Origin: Anaeramoeba flamelloides
Taxonomy: Eukaryota; Metamonada; Anaeramoebidae
Direction of reading: 5' to 3'
DNA length: 64,000 bases
Assembly: GCA_027625915.1 (NCBI GenBank)
Contig: JANTQA010000051.1
Location: 6,696,501 to 6,760,500 of the forward strand
Shown: one piece after another, positions 60,199 through 64,000 of the stretch
Position numbering within the stretch: position 1 is the stretch's first letter
Layout of the letters: each line of letters begins with the position of its first letter
The notes under the pieces: generated by a model
The model's input: only the letters and a program-made list of their open reading frames with translations
Database searches by the model: none
Told to the model about the DNA's origin: nothing
Program-made: the position numbers and the translations under genes

Positions 60199-62605
60199 TC
60201 GAGAAGAAAAATCAAAAAAAAAAAAAATAAATAGAAGCAAGACACAAGAATCTTATTTTTTAGTAAAAAAAAAAAAAAAAATGAAAAAATTCTTCTGAAA
60301 GTAAAGCAAATAGGTATTTTCAACAAAAGAACAAAATTTTACTTTATGGGTCTTTATACATGAACTGAAAAAGTGAAATTTTTTTACAATTTTGTAAAAG
60401 AATCGTTTGAATATGGAATTGTTTGTAAGACGTTTTAATTGCAAAAGACAAATTGTATTTTAAAATTGAAACTATCATAAGAGACTGTCTCATTTCATTT
60501 GAAAAAAAAAAAAAATTGTTTTTCAACCAAAATATTAAATTATGATAAATTGAGTCATCAGAAAAAAATTCCTCTCTTCTTATAAACCCAAGTCAACTGA
60601 TGATGAAATTTTAGATTAAAATGCAACAAAGGTTTGAATTTAGAAAGAAATATAAAACAAAAAGTGTTGTCACTATTGTGTTTGTTGTCATAATAGCTTT
60701 TCATTAAGAACTACGTGTCGGATTCAACAATTTTTCTCTAAAGCTTTTGGTTCAATTCCATTTGAAAAGTAAAGTTAAGATCTTCAAAATATTCTCCAAT
60801 TTGGATCGAAAAATCATTTTTTGTCATTTTTTTGATGAAAAATGAAAAAGAAAAATTGAGATACGTAGCTTCGAACACCTTGTTAAGGAACGTAAAAATG
60901 AAAAAGAAAAATAACAACGAGTTTCTTGAAGATAAAAATTGAAGATCTTGTTGATAATTTCCAATACTCTCTCTAATAACAAACTCTAACTTTCAAAGAT
61001 TACATTGTTAGGATTTATTAATCTTTGGGTTTCCAAAATTGTTCCACTTGTTCCATAAATTATAGCAATTCTACAAAAGTATTGCAATTTTCCTTGTGAT
61101 TTTGAATTTTTCTCTTCTTCTTTTCTTTTCTTTTTGGGAAAAACTAAAATTCCCCGCCATGCTTCTGAGGATAATATTTCCTCGAATTGTTTTTTGATCA
61201 AAATGATCCATGCCAAACGCACTTCACATTATTTTGGTGTTTTCTAGTTAGGTTTTTTTTTGTTTGGATAGTGTCTTTCAAAACCCAATTTGCTGTGTCA
61301 ATGTAAATTGGGTTGAGGCTTTGTGGGAAAGGTTTTGAAGTTTTTTTCATGAAAGGATCTTTTCGAAATTAAATTTGCAAAACGAGTCAGTCTTTTTTTA
61401 TTTAAAAAAAAATTATTATGTTTGTCAGTTGGAAAAAATGATCATTTTTTTTTTGGGAAAAGTGAATTTTTGAGGATTTATTCAAACACCAAACACATTA
61501 TCGTAGTCATTATTCAAAATTTTGTTTGTTTTCAAATGAACAAACTTTTTTCATCAAAAAATTTTTCACTTTCCTAATTTTTGATCTCTTAGAACAATTT
61601 TTAAAACCTTCTCATCTTAACCCCACAACCAAAAAAAAATCACTTAGTCGTACCTGCAATGTATAAAGGTTTTAAAAATTGTTCTAAAAAGTTATTTTCT
61701 CAAAAAGTCGATTTTTGCCAACGTTCTTTGTCATTTCGAGATACGAGGAGACCAAAATTTACGCAAAAAATGACATTTTTTGGTTCTTAGATCTCACCGA
61801 AGAAAATTTTGTGAGAATTACAAACCTACAGAACACGATTGGAACACACTTGACCTTGAATTTCAATGTGAAACGTAGTTCTTAAAAGGGTTTAATTTGA
61901 AGGTTAAGGTTCTAATATTCACAAAAAATCTTCAAGTAAATTTAATTAGCAAATTCAAAAAAAATTTATTGTATCTTGAAATTGAAAAATGAAGTAAAAA
62001 TCTGATTACTCCAAAACCAATCTTACTTTTGAAGGTATATTCAGAAAACTAATTATTGTTTTTCAAAGTTTGATCTATTTTTAAAATTTTTGATAAAGTT
62101 CAAAATTCAACATATTTTAGTATTATTTCCTGAAAGAAGAAAGAAATATTGTTGTTTCCGAAGGAAATGAACAAAAATACACTTTAAAAGTAAAAACCTA
62201 CAAGTTTTTTAAAAACTCAGGGTTAAAAATCGACTTTATTTCTAAAAAATTATAATCATTAACTTTTAAACTTGATAAAAAAATGTAATTTCAGTAACCT
62301 GTGACTGAAACAAACTTTATATACATTGGGTTATATTCAATAGTAATTCCACGGAAAACTTTTATATTCATTTTCCTTATCAATTCTTCTGTACCCTCAT
62401 TAACAACAATCATAAAATCAAAATTTTTAATTTTTTTTCGAGATTATTTTGATTATTTTTTGGTTTTTTTCTTTCTTTTACATCACCTCATGATAGCTGA
62501 TCAATACCATTTATTTTTTTTAACAACATGATCATAGTTTAGGAATTATTCTCTTTTTACAATTGATATGTGTAGCTATTGGTAGCATTTTAAAAGATTT
62601 TAGGT
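60199..62605. other. Intergenic, two old dispersed repeats
   Basis: Bases 60780-61215 match 24840-25345, and 61935-62290 match 1376-1700. The minus-strand frame at 60986-61222 lies in the first repeat; its partner region encodes an unrelated frame, so I do not call it. Confidence 0.4.
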
Positions 62606-62821
62606 TCAAAAGAACTGTAAAATATTTCCAGTTTTAGGATGAACATTGTTCCTTAAATGTGTTGATATTGTGTACTTTGAAGACATCATTTTAATTTTGT
62701 GCTTTTTTTTATCTCCCTGTGTGAATTCTACTTTGTCAGATAGTGGCTTAATAAGACTCTCCTGTATTATTAACCTGATCTCATCTTTTGCCATTTTCTC
62801 AGCCGATAAACTCCACTCCAT
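62606..62821 (-). CDS. Unrecognised short ORF
   Basis: A 71-residue frame (MEWSLSAEKMAKDEIRLIIQ ... VEFTQGDKKKHKIKMMSS) with a more balanced composition than the surrounding junk frames, which is the only reason to list it. No start context, intron or family is evident. It could be a fragment of a transposon or an isolated exon. Confidence 0.2.
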   Translation of the reverse strand: MEWSLSAEKMAKDEIRLIIQESLIKPLSDKVEFTQGDKKKHKIKMMSSKYTISTHLRNNVHPKTGNILQFF

Positions 62822-63288
62822 ACATTTTTAAGGTATTGAGCTAAATAGTCTAATTTTAATATATCACATTTCTAAATGAAATATACTTTACCCTTTCGGA
62901 TTCTATGCTGGGTAAGTTCCGTTTTAATCATTTGAAATATTCAGTTGGATGATATCGTTACATTTTTCTAAAAATCTTGATGGAATTTACTTTTTTTTTT
63001 TAATTTTTTGTTCATAAGGGGTTTAAATTAGTTTACAACTTAAATGTTTTGGTATAATTATTCATATTTGAATTATTTTTTCAATTTTTTAATAATTCAA
63101 GTCTCATTTTTCTTTGATACCTATCTAATTAAATGTAATTGTTTAATTTTTTATAGTAGCTTGTAGTAAAACAGACCCTTTAATTGATTTTTTCTACCTT
63201 TTTTTATAATTTAATATATACATTTTTTAGTAAAATTTGAATTATGTAGCAAAAATAACGCATTTTTGAAAATTTTGACTTTATTTAA
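62822..63288. other. Intergenic, nothing recognised
   Basis: A/T-rich sequence leading up to the TTAA at 63285-63288. Confidence 0.4.
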
Positions 63289-63440
63289 GAGAGTAGCCCC
63301 CATAAATCCAAAAATTTCAACTTGTAATATTTTGAAAGAAGATTAGAAAATAACATTTTTTACTTATGATATGAGACGAGTTGCTTTTTATTATTTAAAG
63401 TACTTGTTGAAAAATAATTAATTAATTTTAATTTCACAAA
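63289..63440 (-). mobile_element. Partial TTAA element B, inverted end
   Basis: After TTAA (63285-63288) comes GAGAGTAGCC and then about 140 bases that follow the reverse complement of the family B right end (AAGATTAGAAAATAACATTTT and TTTATTATTTAAAGTACTT). Beyond about 63440 the match fades, and 63650-63870 resembles repeat H, so this is a truncated or chimeric copy. Confidence 0.45.
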
Positions 63441-64000
63441 TAAAATAAAATGTCAAAATGGAATTAGAAGTTGATTTGGTTAATATACTTTCGAGAATGT
63501 AAGGTGATCTAATTTTAATTCTTAACTCAATAATATATTGTGGTAATTTTATTTTATGTTGGAAAGCAATCTAATAAATTGTTTTAAATCAAAGCGCTTT
63601 AAAGAATCAAAATCAAACAAAACCACAACCAAATAAACAAGACAGTTTTCAGATCCAATTGTAGATTAAAAAAAAAGTGAAAGTGGTGACTTCTGGTATA
63701 TGAATTTTATTTTTATTGAACTTACTCTAAAATTATAAAAAGGAATTATATGTCTTTGATCAATAAACAAAAAAAAACCAAATGATAAACAATCCCAAGA
63801 CCGTTCATTTTATATAACCAACATTTTTGTGAAATATTTTGATTTAAACTGTGGTTTTAAAAAATGATTCTGTCAAGTGATTATTTTAACTAAAGAGAAT
63901 TAAAAATATAGAATACACTTAATGATTTCTATTATCCTGGGTATTTGTATTGTTAGTAAATATAAAATGATAATAAGTTGGGGTCCAAGGATTATTAAAA

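Overview
This is an A+T-rich nuclear window from a unicellular eukaryote. Protein genes carry spliceosomal GT-AG introns of about 90-300 nt, stops are TAA and TGA, intergenic DNA is long and poly-A/T rich, and there are tRNA-Tyr genes with a canonical anticodon-loop intron. The proteins (Ras, MAPK-kinase, p23, ArfGAP, RNF170-type E3 ligase, a Byr4/Bfa1-like protein) and the Lys/Glu/Asn-rich linkers fit an AT-rich amoeboid protist such as Anaeramoeba or a dictyostelid-like amoeba. The species cannot be fixed from the sequence alone.

Layout: 0-1 kb holds one or two unrecognised minus-strand genes running off the left edge. 5.6-6.6 kb is a three-exon RNF170-like RING/DUF1232 ubiquitin ligase (minus). 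12.7-14.5 kb is a MAP kinase kinase (plus) with an unusually G+C-rich kinase domain. 14.6-39 kb is a 24-kb stretch with no credible protein gene. It holds four identical intron-containing tRNA-Tyr(GTA) genes in duplicated units and many short transposable elements. 39-41 kb is a Byr4/Bfa1-like gene (minus) whose frame is interrupted. 46.3-47.6 kb is a complete five-exon Ras GTPase (plus). 51.6-51.9 kb is the C-terminal zinc-knuckle remnant of a LINE (minus). 53.5-54.3 kb is a p23/Sba1 co-chaperone (minus). 58.6-60.2 kb is an ArfGAP (minus).

Much of the non-genic DNA is short non-autonomous transposon copies. The largest group is bounded by TTAA: five families of about 0.5-1.2 kb whose termini begin with G, often GGGA. 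For two families, paralogous empty sites inside the duplicated tRNA units support duplication of TTAA on insertion. A second group of about 197-bp elements starts CAGTCAGTTCC, is flanked by TA, and looks Tc1/mariner-like. Further hairpin repeats and old dispersed repeats fill the remainder.

The host genes belong to signalling and trafficking (Ras, MAPKK, ArfGAP), mitotic-exit control (Byr4/Bfa1-like), ER ubiquitylation and Hsp90 co-chaperoning. They are not an operon or cluster of joint function. The oddest signal is that both the Byr4/Bfa1-like gene and the p23 gene need the same one-base shift at an A10 run to keep their family-like frame. I found no convincing new biological system. The best leads are the TTAA element group and the A10 frame shifts.
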